Source of the DNA: a virus
Virus record (IMG/VR): IMGVR_UViG_3300046557_000318
Location: 1-33,482 of that record
Reading direction: 5' to 3' (one strand)
Length of the DNA: 33,482 bases
Part shown: piece after piece, positions 23,248 through 30,640 of the stretch
Layout of the letters: each line of letters starts with the position of its first letter
How positions within the stretch are numbered: the stretch's first letter is position 1
Notes under the pieces: model-generated
Seen by the model: only the letters and a program-made list of their open reading frames with translations
Told to the model about the DNA's origin: nothing
Databases searched by the model: none
Translations under genes and position numbers: made by a program

Positions 23248-24571
23248 GGTTCCGCTCTTCAGGCCGCTCTTCCGCCGACTGTTCACACCTGAACTCGATG
23301 CCGCCTGTGGCGCGGGTGGGGGGACCGATCCGAATGCTTGGAGGACGGCGCACGGCATCGGCATGCACGTCTACAACACCAGCGAGTTGGCACTGCGTGA
23401 GACGGCCACAGGAACTCAGATGCAGGGCCGGAACCTGTTCTGCGAAAGCGGTGCTGCCAGCTCCACATGGGCACAGAACGTCGTCATCGCACAAAGCTTC
23501 CAGGCAAACGAGAGCTGGTGGCTGTCTACCCCCGGCCGCTATTTCGATTACGCCTTCCCCCTTTGCAGCACGACTGAGCCGCTAGAAGAGACCATATCGG
23601 GCGCACACGATGCTGCGATCATCGCAATGTTCCAAGCAATCGCTGCTTTCGATCCGAGTCCCGTGCTTAGGTATCGCCCCGGATGGGAAGCAAACAGCCA
23701 AACAGCCTATCCTTGGAGCTATAATTCGTCGGGCCGTGCACCGACCTATGTCGCGGCATTGCAGCACGTCATTGCATTGGCAAAGAGCGTCGATAGACGC
23801 TTCAAGGCATTCTGGATTTTGCTCCCCGGAGCAGGCAAATGGGATCCAACTTTCGACTGGACGACTGGCTATCCCGGAGATGGATACCTCGAAGGTATCG
23901 GCGCTGACCCATATCATCTCGCAACCTTCTCCGGTTGGGATGCTGGTAGGGCCTTCTATGATCGTTGCCAAGGCACCGACGGCATGGACGCCATGTATCA
24001 ATTCGGCATCGACCACGGTCTGACTTGGGCGTTCCCTGAGAATGCCTCGCATACCTACACAGCCGATTGGAACCGCGTCGTTGGCAAGTGGACCTATGAT
24101 CGCAACGTTGCCTACGTTCACTACTGGGATAGGCCGAGCACCGATTACTGGTGGGATGACATCATTACTGATGGTCGTCGCCCTCTCGCCGTGGCGGAAT
24201 GGAGCAAGTGGTACGGCTCGCTGGCGATAACGACACCTGCTTCGATCAACGTCACGTCGGGTGTCGTTGTTGATATACCGCTCGATGCCACGGCAGCTTG
24301 TGAGTGGACGCTGTTTGGTTCGGACGCTGCCCTCTTCACTTTGACGGCGGATAAGTGCCTAGAGGCCAACCTAGCGCCCGGCACTTATTCTTTGACGATT
24401 AAGGCAGCGAACAAACGCAACCTGGTCGACACGCGGACGCTCACCATCACGGCTGATCCGGCCACCATCTACCCAGCCGCCATCACTGGTATGGCATACA
24501 TGGTAGGCCCCGATGGTGCTCCGGCCCGCAATCCCGACCATACCTTCGTCATTGGCCCGATTGCGGCTTAA
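23240..24571 (+). CDS. GH26-like glycoside hydrolase, possible tail/capsule enzyme
   Basis: This 443-residue protein starts at GTG 23240 inside the preceding stop. After a basic leader (RKVPLFRPLFRRLFTPE) the middle looks like a TIM-barrel family 26 enzyme. Candidate acid/base Glu is in LRYRPGWEANSQTAYPWSY, where GH26 has R..(H)EMNG..YPW. LEGIGADPYH corresponds to the common VGxDxYD strand, and candidate nucleophile Glu is in LTWAFPEN. The C-terminal 120 residues are two beta-type repeats (SLAITTPASINVTSG, TLTITADPATIYPAA). A phage enzyme of this kind would degrade surface polysaccharide. Its place after the lysis genes, far from the tail, is odd. Family assignment is from local pattern only. 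Confidence 0.68.
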   Translation: MRKVPLFRPLFRRLFTPELDAACGAGGGTDPNAWRTAHGIGMHVYNTSELALRETATGTQMQGRNLFCESGAASSTWAQNVVIAQSFQANESWWLSTPGRYFDYAFPLCSTTEPLEETISGAHDAAIIAMFQAIAAFDPSPVLRYRPGWEANSQTAYPWSYNSSGRAPTYVAALQHVIALAKSVDRRFKAFWILLPGAGKWDPTFDWTTGYPGDGYLEGIGADPYHLATFSGWDAGRAFYDRCQGTDGMDAMYQFGIDHGLTWAFPENASHTYTADWNRVVGKWTYDRNVAYVHYWDRPSTDYWWDDIITDGRRPLAVAEWSKWYGSLAITTPASINVTSGVVVDIPLDATAACEWTLFGSDAALFTLTADKCLEANLAPGTYSLTIKAANKRNLVDTRTLTITADPATIYPAAITGMAYMVGPDGAPARNPDHTFVIGPIAA

Positions 24572-24583
24572 AGGAAAATTATC

Positions 24584-25867
24584 ATGACTAGTATGTCCGC
24601 AGCGCAACTCACAGGCAGACCTTATAACCGCGTCGTCGCAGCCATTGGGGCCGATAACATCGGCCAAGCCAACGGCACAAACCGGAAGATAAACCGCTCG
24701 GCCATGGCTTGGGCCGCCTATCGTTCGAAGCAGCGCTTTATCCATCGCATCAGTGATGCCTTTGGCACGTCTGGCGACACCTCTACGACCATTGCTGGCA
24801 CTCGACTACCCGGCATCCTCACCACATCGACTGCGGCGACCTTTGTGGTTCAGGCTTTCGACAACGATGCGATCAATGACATTCCTTCGGCCACCTCCTT
24901 AGCCAACCTCAATAGCATCATCGCGCAATGCGCTGCGGCTGGAAGGCTGCTCATACTACTAACCCCCGACCCACGTGGCGCTTCCAACCAGACAGGCGCC
25001 CGCCTGTCCACTACTCGGCTTGAGCTGGCTCTGACGATCCGCCGCGCCATCCTTGCCGCTAGAAATACCCCTGGCGTCTACGTCATTGATACTTGGGAGG
25101 CCCTTGGTAACCGCGCGGCGACGACAGGCGACATCACCTTCAACGGCACTTACAACGGCATCGTCTACACGGCCAACTCCGGGCGGGCGGTGGGGATACT
25201 CCTTTCGCAACTCTTCAACCAATTGTTTGATGAGCAAACCATTCTCCCGGCCAGTGACAGCGACCTTTGGTCTGCAACCAATCCAGGGGGCTTCGTTGGC
25301 ACTAACCCCTACATGAGCGGAACTGCTGGCACGGCGGGGACTGACAATAGCGGTTCTGTCGCGACGGGGTGGGCTGGCATTCAGTCCCTCATGGGCATCG
25401 TCATGGCCTACTCAAAGGTGACGACGACCTCGTTCAACGGGGTCGCCTACACCAGAGAGGCTTCGAAGGACTGGCAGCAGATCGTCTTGTCCGGCACAGC
25501 CACGGCGGCTACCCAAATCGTACTGCTTACACAGAACCTCACCAACTTGGTCATCGGCGATATCCTTCGTGGAATGGCAGAGATCGAGGTAGATAGCGTA
25601 GCTGGTCTGTCGTCCCTTGGTCTCTATATCTACGACAATATCGCATCGGGTCAGATCTGCGCGGACATGGACCGTAACCCCGAACTCGACACGTTCTTGC
25701 TTCCGCAGACTATCGACGGCGGCGTTCTTCTTACCCCTGACAGCTTGGGCATCACGAACGTTTCGGGTAAGGCTATACAGCTTCGCACCAAGCCAAACTC
25801 CGCGTCCGCCGTCGTTTCTGCGACTATCCGCGTTCGCGGCATGACGGGCTTCAAGGTCACCTCGTAA
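24584..25867 (+). CDS. SGNH-like surface protein with degenerate active site
   Basis: This 427-residue protein has the fold pattern of SGNH hydrolases. VAAIGADNIGQ is in the block I position, FGTSGDTSTTIAGTRLPG resembles block II, and VVQAFDNDAIND resembles block III; AAAGRLLILLTPDPRG is the expected middle strand. However, block I lacks the GDS serine and the block V Asp-x-x-His is not visible (TANSGRAVGILLSQLF). It may therefore be a non-catalytic binding protein. The C-terminal 200 residues form a beta-rich carbohydrate-binding-like part (VLLTQNLTNLVIGDI, SGKAIQLRTKPNSASAV). AAAGGA (24571-24577) precedes the ATG. Together with the preceding hydrolase it looks like a surface-polysaccharide module. 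Confidence 0.62.
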   Translation: MTSMSAAQLTGRPYNRVVAAIGADNIGQANGTNRKINRSAMAWAAYRSKQRFIHRISDAFGTSGDTSTTIAGTRLPGILTTSTAATFVVQAFDNDAINDIPSATSLANLNSIIAQCAAAGRLLILLTPDPRGASNQTGARLSTTRLELALTIRRAILAARNTPGVYVIDTWEALGNRAATTGDITFNGTYNGIVYTANSGRAVGILLSQLFNQLFDEQTILPASDSDLWSATNPGGFVGTNPYMSGTAGTAGTDNSGSVATGWAGIQSLMGIVMAYSKVTTTSFNGVAYTREASKDWQQIVLSGTATAATQIVLLTQNLTNLVIGDILRGMAEIEVDSVAGLSSLGLYIYDNIASGQICADMDRNPELDTFLLPQTIDGGVLLTPDSLGITNVSGKAIQLRTKPNSASAVVSATIRVRGMTGFKVTS

Positions 25868-25873
25868 CCCACC

Positions 25874-26262
25874 CCCGCCCCAACTCAAAAAGGAATCGAA
25901 ATGAGCGACATGATCGCGAAGGCCGAAGTTGAGAAGATGATCAAGGATTGGCAGAGCGAGTGCGCTAATCATCCGGCGCTCCACAACCAAGCCAACGTTC
26001 TTTTAGATAGGTTGGACGGGCTTGTTCCTCTGACAGATGTTCAACACATCAAACACATGGTCAATCGCTTCCTCGCATGGAAGCTGCCAGAGGACTTCAG
26101 TCCTGATGGCGGCATCAGTTTCAAGAAAACCTTCAATGAGCACACTGCGCATCCCATGACGAACCAGCCGTCCGGCACGAACCTATTCGATGCGACGCAG
26201 GCTGAGACGATGGTGCGTCACATGCTGGACGGGCTCCCGCAAGGCTGACCCGCCCCAACTCA
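25874..26262 (+). repeat. 14-bp direct repeats flanking gene 25901-26248
   Basis: CCCGCCCCAACTCA is present at 25874-25887, after the stop of the preceding gene, and at 26249-26262, directly after the stop of the gene between them. The unit is 375 bases. Exact 14-bp identity in both post-stop positions is unlikely by chance in this short window and suggests that the gene was inserted or duplicated through recombination. Confidence 0.55.
25901..26248 (+). CDS. Hypothetical phage protein
   Basis: This 115-residue soluble protein has no recognised domain. It is helical and charged at its N-terminus (MIAKAEVEKMIKDWQSECAN), then HMVNRFLAWKLPEDFSPDGG and a polar end (TAHPMTNQPSGTNLFDAT) resembling uncharacterised proteins in rhizobial phages and prophages. 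AAAAAGGA precedes ATG by six bases. It lies between two exact 14-bp repeats, so it may be a recently inserted accessory gene. Confidence 0.68.
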   Translation: MSDMIAKAEVEKMIKDWQSECANHPALHNQANVLLDRLDGLVPLTDVQHIKHMVNRFLAWKLPEDFSPDGGISFKKTFNEHTAHPMTNQPSGTNLFDATQAETMVRHMLDGLPQG

Positions 26263-26289
26263 GGGAACATCTCAAACCTCAGGCTTCCA

Positions 26290-26385
26290 ATGACCATCCC
26301 CGCCGGCGTGATCTCCTTCCTGCTGACGTGGGTGGCGCTGGGAGGCCTGATCTTGCTTGCGTGGAATTCAGTCCCTACCCATTGA
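26290..26385 (+). CDS. Small membrane peptide (31 aa), possible
   Basis: The peptide is MTIPAGVISFLLTWVALGGL followed by ILLAWNSVPTH: essentially one membrane helix. It is in the 147-base gap before the DUF1515 gene, whose ribosome site (GAAAGAG) overlaps its end. The start is preceded only by a weak CAGG. Short single-helix proteins of this type are common in phage accessory regions, but this may also be a chance open frame. Confidence 0.38.
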   Translation: MTIPAGVISFLLTWVALGGLILLAWNSVPTH

Positions 26386-26395
26386 AAGAGCAGAT

Positions 26396-26746
26396 ATGAC
26401 GCCTCCGGAATATGATGCGAACGTGCACAGGCAGCTTGGCGAACTCATTGCCGGGGTGAAGAACCTTCAGGAAAGCTTTCGACGGTCCGAGGACAAATCA
26501 GATCAAAGCCGTGCCACGATGCATCGGCGCATGGACGAAATGGTCGACCGTGTCGAGCAGGTCGAGCGCAGCGTCTCCGGCGTTCAGGATGATGTCACCG
26601 AGATGAAGCCGGTGACCGAGGACGTGCGGCGGTGGAAGCTCATAGGAGTCGGCGCGCTTGGGGTGATCGGTATCGGCGGCATGGCCATGGGGGTAACATT
26701 CGCCGATGCTATTCGAAGGGTCGGGCTTGTCGTAGTTGGGAGATGA
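26396..26746 (+). CDS. DUF1515 family protein, coiled coil plus membrane anchor
   Basis: This 116-residue protein has a long charged coiled coil (HRQLGELIAGVKNLQESFRR, HRRMDEMVDRVEQVERSVSG) and a C-terminal membrane helix (LIGVGALGVIGIGGMAMGVTF). This order, together with the VTEDVRRWKLIGVGAL motif, is typical of DUF1515 proteins known from Rhizobiales genomes and phages. Its function is unknown; the layout could fit a holin-associated or membrane-tethered regulator. It starts 10 bases after the preceding small gene. Confidence 0.75.
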   Translation: MTPPEYDANVHRQLGELIAGVKNLQESFRRSEDKSDQSRATMHRRMDEMVDRVEQVERSVSGVQDDVTEMKPVTEDVRRWKLIGVGALGVIGIGGMAMGVTFADAIRRVGLVVVGR

Positions 26747-26786
26747 TCGCCGAGGAGCCCTTCAACGCGATCAATTTGGCGGTGAA

Positions 26787-27023
26787 TTAACCATCTGCCT
26801 CATTCAATCTGATTTGACAGATATCCGAGTAGACATTCTCGACGTTCGGGCAATTCAGGGCGCGGGCCATGACATGCCTAAGGTCGGGCATGCAGTGATC
26901 ACCAGCTTTTTCGAGCAGCGCATTTATGTCGTATCGCTTTTTGATCCCGCATTTTTCGCAGGTCACAGAGAGCTTTTTGCCCCGGTAATCGGATAGATAG
27001 GGGCTGGTATATTTTCGGGACAC
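26787..27023 (-). CDS. Small Cys-containing (possible zinc-binding) protein
   Basis: This 78-residue, minus-strand protein starts at GTG 27023 after a strong GAGGAGGAGG. It has a CEKC pair in LSVTCEKCGIKKRYDINALL, and single cysteines in GDHCMPDL, NCPNVEN and DICQ. The spacing suits a small zinc ribbon with the later cysteines as ligands, but I cannot confirm pairing. The protein resembles conserved, uncharacterised rhizobial proteins. It is 120 bases downstream of the repressor-like gene on the same strand. Confidence 0.66.
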   Translation of the reverse strand: MSRKYTSPYLSDYRGKKLSVTCEKCGIKKRYDINALLEKAGDHCMPDLRHVMARALNCPNVENVYSDICQIRLNEADG

Positions 27024-27143
27024 GCATCCTCCTCCTCGGTGAAGATTTCATGCCGCATGTTGGTGAAACGCTCCTCGCCCAAGCGCGTTTGCTAGATGTC
27101 GCGGAGACGGAGATGCTCAAGGCCGATTGTTCGTCCGTTGGCA

Positions 27144-27404
27144 CTATTCCCCGATTTGTCGGCTGGATGTTCGCAGTAGCCGCACTAGCTTTTGCTTCAT
27201 GCGCTCGAAATCGGCAAATACGTCGGCAAGATCGAGGTCGTCCGGAGCAAGCTGGTCATCGCCGTCGCCAAGCAGAAAAGACATTTCGAGCCTGGCGGTA
27301 ATTTCGGCCGTCATCGATCGATCGTTAGCAGCCGCAGCTGCCCCGATCTTCTTCTTGAGATCTTCAGATATTCGTAATCTAAAATGTAAATCGTCCCTGG
27401 CCAT
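27144..27404 (-). CDS. Arc-type ribbon-helix-helix regulator
   Basis: This protein has the Arc DNA-binding pattern: MARDDLHFRLRISEDLKKKI (beta strand then first helix), AAAAANDRSMTAEITARLEM (turn and second helix), then a short acidic linker and C-terminal helix (FADFERMKQKLVRLLRTSS). It should bind operators as a dimer of dimers and is the best candidate repressor in the window. No clear ribosome site is found before 27404; a start at 27419 or further upstream is possible. It is divergent from the Tat-signal gene, with an inverted repeat in between. Confidence 0.76.
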   Translation of the reverse strand: MARDDLHFRLRISEDLKKKIGAAAAANDRSMTAEITARLEMSFLLGDGDDQLAPDDLDLADVFADFERMKQKLVRLLRTSSRQIGE

Positions 27405-27511
27405 ACAGTCAGATCGCATAAAAGCGAATTGACCGATATGCCTCACGGATGCCACACAAAGGCAGTGAAGTCGGCTATGTCATGGGGCTTAAAACGCTGA
27501 ATAGTTTCGGC

Positions 27512-27546
27512 TTTGCCAGCGCGTCCAGCGCGCGCTGAAGGGCAAA
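27512..27546. promoter_or_regulatory. Inverted repeat and palindrome between divergent genes
   Basis: TTTGCC (27512-27517) is inverted as GGCAAA (27541-27546); the flanking AGCGCG also recurs inverted. Inside is the perfect palindrome CAGCGCGCGCTG (27526-27537) and a direct pair CCAGCGCG (27516-27523 and 27525-27532). A divergent intergenic location makes it a candidate operator for the nearby ribbon-helix-helix protein. This is a position-based guess. Confidence 0.3.
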
Positions 27547-27613
27547 TGCCGGGATACCGATCTGGACCTTATGTGGTGTTTCCCGGCTATGAAATCCCGT
27601 GGGGAAATTCAAC

Positions 27614-28030
27614 ATGCAGCGTGAAGTAGACGAGACCGCCTCGGTGTTTGACCGGGTGGAGGGGCATGTCGACGTTAGTCGACGCAGGGTACTTGGGGGG
27701 ATGATGGCACTCGCGGCGACGGCAACGTCGCCCGCAACGGCAAGGGCAACATGTCGCTGTCCATATGACGCGGCGATGTTCCATCTCTATCGACGCTTTG
27801 AATTGGCCGCGAAAGCAATCGCTGAAAATTCTGGCGAGGAACAGATCCGCAACTATAAACAGATGACCGCCTACGCCAATGCGATGGTTCTCATTCCTGC
27901 GCATACCGAGCAAGCGATTGAGACAAAGAGAGCCGCGTCGAAATGGGTCTTCTATGAAGGCCCACTCAAGATGAGTTTGCCTTTTCAGCTGGTCAAAGAT
28001 TTGACGGCATCAGCTGACCGAGACATGTAA
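27614..28030 (+). CDS. Small protein with twin-arginine signal, unknown
   Basis: This 138-residue protein starts at ATG 27614 after GGGGAAA (27600-27606). The N-terminus has SRRRVLGG (residues 22-29), a good match to the Tat signal, then a hydrophobic stretch (MMALAATATS) and an ATARA cleavage-like site; the mature part begins near CRCP. The rest is helical (FHLYRRFELAAKAIAENSGE, TKRAASKWVFYEG). It appears to be an exported folded protein of rhizobial type. I do not know its function. It faces the repressor and ends convergently with the recombinase, so it could be expressed in lysogens. Confidence 0.6.
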   Translation: MQREVDETASVFDRVEGHVDVSRRRVLGGMMALAATATSPATARATCRCPYDAAMFHLYRRFELAAKAIAENSGEEQIRNYKQMTAYANAMVLIPAHTEQAIETKRAASKWVFYEGPLKMSLPFQLVKDLTASADRDM

Positions 28031-28073
28031 CTAACGGACCTAACCCGGCCGACATAGTGGGCTGAAGACGGGT

Positions 28074-28100
28074 GACGGGCATAGCTCAAGCCTGCCCGTC
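28074..28100. terminator. Hairpin between convergent genes
   Basis: GACGGGCA (28074-28081) pairs perfectly with TGCCCGTC (28093-28100) across an 11-base loop. It lies between the end of the Tat-signal gene and the end of the recombinase gene. A short TTTT follows six bases later on the + strand. It is a plausible terminator for the + strand gene and possibly for both, although the T run is weak. Confidence 0.42.
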
Positions 28101-28134
28101 CCAAGATTTTCACCTCGCGAAGGCCATCTGCCTG

Positions 28135-29013
28135 CTACAGATTTGCGTAGCGCTGCGTGTTGAAGCGGTCTGCGACCATGCGGCCGGCGTTCTCGGTGTG
28201 AACGTATGTCTCTAAGAATATCTTAGACGACTTCCACCGGCCGGCATCCATCGCCGTCTTGATGCCGATACCCAAATTCATAGCGTTGGTCGCGAACGAA
28301 TAACGACCGACCGAATGAGATGACTTGTATGTGATACCGGCTCGCCTGCAGACTGCCTCGATCCTCTCATTGACTGCCCATCGACACTTATAGCGAAAGA
28401 CCCGCTCGCCTTCCTTCACATCCAAATTATAAAGCCGATACATCAGCTCATCAGTGAGATAGGCCGTTGCCATGACATCAGTCTTTGTCTTTACCAGCAG
28501 CGCGGTGCGATGACGAAAATCGATGTGCTTGCCAAGAACGTTGATAGCCTCGGAAACTCTGGCTGCGGTATGGTTCATGAAGATGGCCAATGCCGACAGG
28601 TGAAAAAGGTGATCGCGGTCAGCCTGGTTGATGAAAGCTGATAGCCAGGCGCCGTCGACCGGAGAGTGCCTCGTCGATCGAGGAGTGCGAAAGCTACGGA
28701 CGCGCATGTGGTGACACCATCCGAGCTCGTGCGCATGGTAGATCACTGCCCTGGCTGGCGTGATGCCTTGCCGGTTGCGGGTTGATGCCATGTGGTGCGG
28801 GTAAAGATCGAGGGCCATCTGCTTGATCTCGGCTGGCGCGATCGACTGGACGGCCCTGCCCCTGAAATACTCAATGGCCTTGTCGAGGTATCGCGATGAG
28901 CCGCCTTGGCGAACATAGCTCTCAGCAGCTTCTTGAAAAGTGTGGCTGAGCCTGCCGCCATCGATGACGACGGGCGCCGCGCCGCCCCACGGCTGGAATG
29001 TGTGATCGTTCAT
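28135..29013 (-). CDS. Tyrosine recombinase (second one in window)
   Basis: This 292-residue site-specific recombinase has the catalytic residues: Arg152 in TAARVSEA, Lys175/177 in VKTKTD, His233 and Arg237 in SSHSVGRYSFATN, Trp260 in AGRWKS and nucleophile Tyr270 in ETYVH. The H-x-x-x-R spacing of the motif is unusual but occurs in a rhizobial family written (H)DAGRHSFATN, so it may be active. There is an N-terminal SAM-like helical domain (about 25-110). GGGGGAAG precedes ATG. It lies 137 bases beyond the 3' end of the main integrase. It might be a prophage-associated mobile gene or a resolvase for genome dimers. Confidence 0.88.
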   Translation of the reverse strand: MNDHTFQPWGGAAPVVIDGGRLSHTFQEAAESYVRQGGSSRYLDKAIEYFRGRAVQSIAPAEIKQMALDLYPHHMASTRNRQGITPARAVIYHAHELGWCHHMRVRSFRTPRSTRHSPVDGAWLSAFINQADRDHLFHLSALAIFMNHTAARVSEAINVLGKHIDFRHRTALLVKTKTDVMATAYLTDELMYRLYNLDVKEGERVFRYKCRWAVNERIEAVCRRAGITYKSSHSVGRYSFATNAMNLGIGIKTAMDAGRWKSSKIFLETYVHTENAGRMVADRFNTQRYANL

Positions 29014-29076
29014 AGTCTTCCCCCAAGATACTCAATACATCTTCCCGGCGTCATTCGGTGCTTAGAGCTGGAAATT

Positions 29077-29268
29077 GTGGGACAGGCCGAACAAAAAGCA
29101 TAATGATCTTGTACAGCTAGTATTTGTCCCACACCCGGCCAAGCTATTGATTACTCTCGCTTGCCGGACACCTCTTCTGGGCACCATTCCATTTTTTCAA
29201 CGTTGTTTTCGTTGATCTTTTCATCAGATTTTGTCCCACTTTTTTCAACCCCCTCGGGGTGTGGGACA
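29077..29268. repeat. Four GTGGGACA motifs in the integrase 3' region
   Basis: GTGGGACA occurs at 29077-29084 and 29261-29268, and its complement TGTCCCAC at 29125-29132 and 29232-29239. Three copies continue as GTGGGACAAA. They lie across the end of the integrase gene and the gap before the second recombinase. Regularly arranged repeats next to int are typical of arm-type sites of attP. No core or crossover sequence can be named from this window. Confidence 0.4.
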
Positions 29269-30371
29269 AAATCTGTGCTCGTTTGTTCCCGCGACAGCTT
29301 ATGCATCGCGCCGCCGGCAAGCTTCTTGCGGTTCGCTGACTTGGTATAGAGCGTCGTCTGCTGCTTCGTCGTCCATCCGAAGATGGCCATCAGCTCATCG
29401 TCGGTCGCACCGTTTTCAGCCGCCATCGTGGCGCCTGCCTTGCGCAAGCCGTGCGACGAACAATGGAACAGCTCCGCCTCGTCGCACCAATCCCGCATCT
29501 TGTTGCCAAGACCGTTCACGCTGAACGGCTTGCCATATTCTGTGACCATGTAGGTCATCTGCTTTAATGGCTGGCTGTCCAGGCGCTGTTGCAGTGCCGA
29601 CAGGACCGGAATCTGAACAACCACCCCGCTCGACTTCTTCGTCTTACCGGGCCGGATTGTGAGCCATCCGTCCCGGACATGCTGGCGGCCCATGATCGCC
29701 AACTCCTGCAGGCGCAATCCGGTATACAGCGCCATGCTCATATACAAGTTCGCCTTTGTGCCTGGCGGGTGCCTGGCTTCGAACTGTTCAACCTCGGCAA
29801 TCGTCCATGCGTGGAAGCCGTCGCCACTGTCCATTTTCTTGATGCGTAGAGCGGGGTTGCGGTCGGCAATGTCGCTCTCCATCGCCCATCCGAACATGGC
29901 CGATAAATATTTCACGAGATTGTTTCGAGCGCCGGCCGTCTGGCGCAGCTCATCACGGATCTCGATGACGTGTTTCTTTTCGAGCAGCTTGAATGGAATA
30001 TCACCGCGCCGAGTCTTGCTCTTCGGTGTCGTGCTCTCGCAGATCTCTTCCATCAACCGAACCCGCCTAGCGAGTTGGTCAAGCGCCATCGTACCCACCG
30101 CGCGCTTTTTGTATTGCTGCACCAGCCATTGGAACGAACCCTCGGCCGCCTTGCGATCCAACAGTTCGATCTTCGGCGCGTCGCCTGGTTTGACGTAGGG
30201 GATATTGAGACGAGCGCAGGAAACCTCGTTCTCAAACGCTTCCGTGCCAGGCTCTTCGCGTAGCCTGACCTTGCTTCGACCCGGCGCGCGGAAATAGAAC
30301 CGCGCTTCCTTGGTGCGGAAGTCGCGATCGAGTGATACGCCCTTCGGTAGTTTCGGATACATATTGCTCAT
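29151..30371 (-). CDS. int: Integrase, tyrosine recombinase
   Basis: This 406-residue protein is a canonical phage integrase. It has an N-terminal arm-binding region (PKLPKGVSLDRDFRTKEARF), a core-binding helical domain (about 75-180), and a catalytic domain with Arg220 in LYTGLRLQE, Lys243-246 region PGKTKKSS, His307/Arg310 in SSHGLRKAG, Trp333 in FGWTTK and Tyr342 in TTLYTK. It inserts and removes the phage at att. ATG 30371 overlaps the excisionase stop (TGATG); three extra upstream codons are possible. The Ser/Glu/Lys-rich C-terminal tail after 360 contains the inverted repeat described separately. It ends the minus-strand operon. Confidence 0.96.
   Translation of the reverse strand: MSNMYPKLPKGVSLDRDFRTKEARFYFRAPGRSKVRLREEPGTEAFENEVSCARLNIPYVKPGDAPKIELLDRKAAEGSFQWLVQQYKKRAVGTMALDQLARRVRLMEEICESTTPKSKTRRGDIPFKLLEKKHVIEIRDELRQTAGARNNLVKYLSAMFGWAMESDIADRNPALRIKKMDSGDGFHAWTIAEVEQFEARHPPGTKANLYMSMALYTGLRLQELAIMGRQHVRDGWLTIRPGKTKKSSGVVVQIPVLSALQQRLDSQPLKQMTYMVTEYGKPFSVNGLGNKMRDWCDEAELFHCSSHGLRKAGATMAAENGATDDELMAIFGWTTKQQTTLYTKSANRKKLAGGAMHKLSREQTSTDFVPHPEGVEKSGTKSDEKINENNVEKMEWCPEEVSGKRE
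29225..29275. repeat. 15-bp perfect inverted repeat inside integrase 3' end
   Basis: CAGATTTTGTCCCAC (29225-29239) is repeated inverted as GTGGGACAAAATCTG (29261-29275), with a 21-base centre that itself contains a small hairpin (ACCCC/GGGGT). The whole lies in the last 42 codons of the integrase gene. As RNA it would be a stable stem; as DNA it resembles a pair of recombinase-binding sites in opposite orientation. Confidence 0.72.
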
Positions 30372-30640
30372 CAATCCCAAGGATTGCCCGCAGCGTGCGG
30401 TTCGTCAAGCGGATCATCGTCCACCCGCACTCTGTGCGGGATCATGCGGAAGGCGGCGGTCAATTCGGATACATCCCATAGCAGCCTACCGCCGAGCGCC
30501 CGTGGGGACGGCATAGAGCCCGCCTCGACGCATCGATCGAACATCGTCGCGCTGATGCCTATCAGTGCGGCGGCCTGCTCGCGGCCGACACCAAGCGGAG
30601 GCAGAGACAGGGGAAGAATATCGCTGCGTTGCGCCCTCAT
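30371..30640 (-). CDS. xis: Excisionase-like HTH protein
   Basis: This 89-residue protein has the HTH of the MerR/excisionase group: LGVGREQAAALIGISATMFD followed by RCVEAGSMPSPRALGGRLLW and a wing-like end. Such proteins steer integrase towards excision and bend att DNA. Its location directly before int, with TGATG overlap, fits this. The acidic C-terminus (RVDDDPLDEPH) is short. An AlpA-type transcriptional activator is an alternative. It overlaps the HNH gene by four bases (ATGA). Confidence 0.82.
   Translation of the reverse strand: MRAQRSDILPLSLPPLGVGREQAAALIGISATMFDRCVEAGSMPSPRALGGRLLWDVSELTAAFRMIPHRVRVDDDPLDEPHAAGNPWD

Noticed and set aside
25412-25990. Minus-strand frame opposite the end of the SGNH-like gene
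   Set aside because: No domain or start signal, and it crosses the stop and ribosome site of two plus-strand genes.
27127-27432. Plus-strand frame opposite the ribbon-helix-helix gene
   Set aside because: The minus strand encodes a clear Arc-type domain in the same bases, and the plus-strand product has no matching features or ribosome site.
29014-29150. tRNA or attachment core in the gap between recombinases
   Set aside because: I see no cloverleaf pattern or T-loop motif. The GTGGGACA repeats are reported, but a core cannot be assigned without the host sequence.
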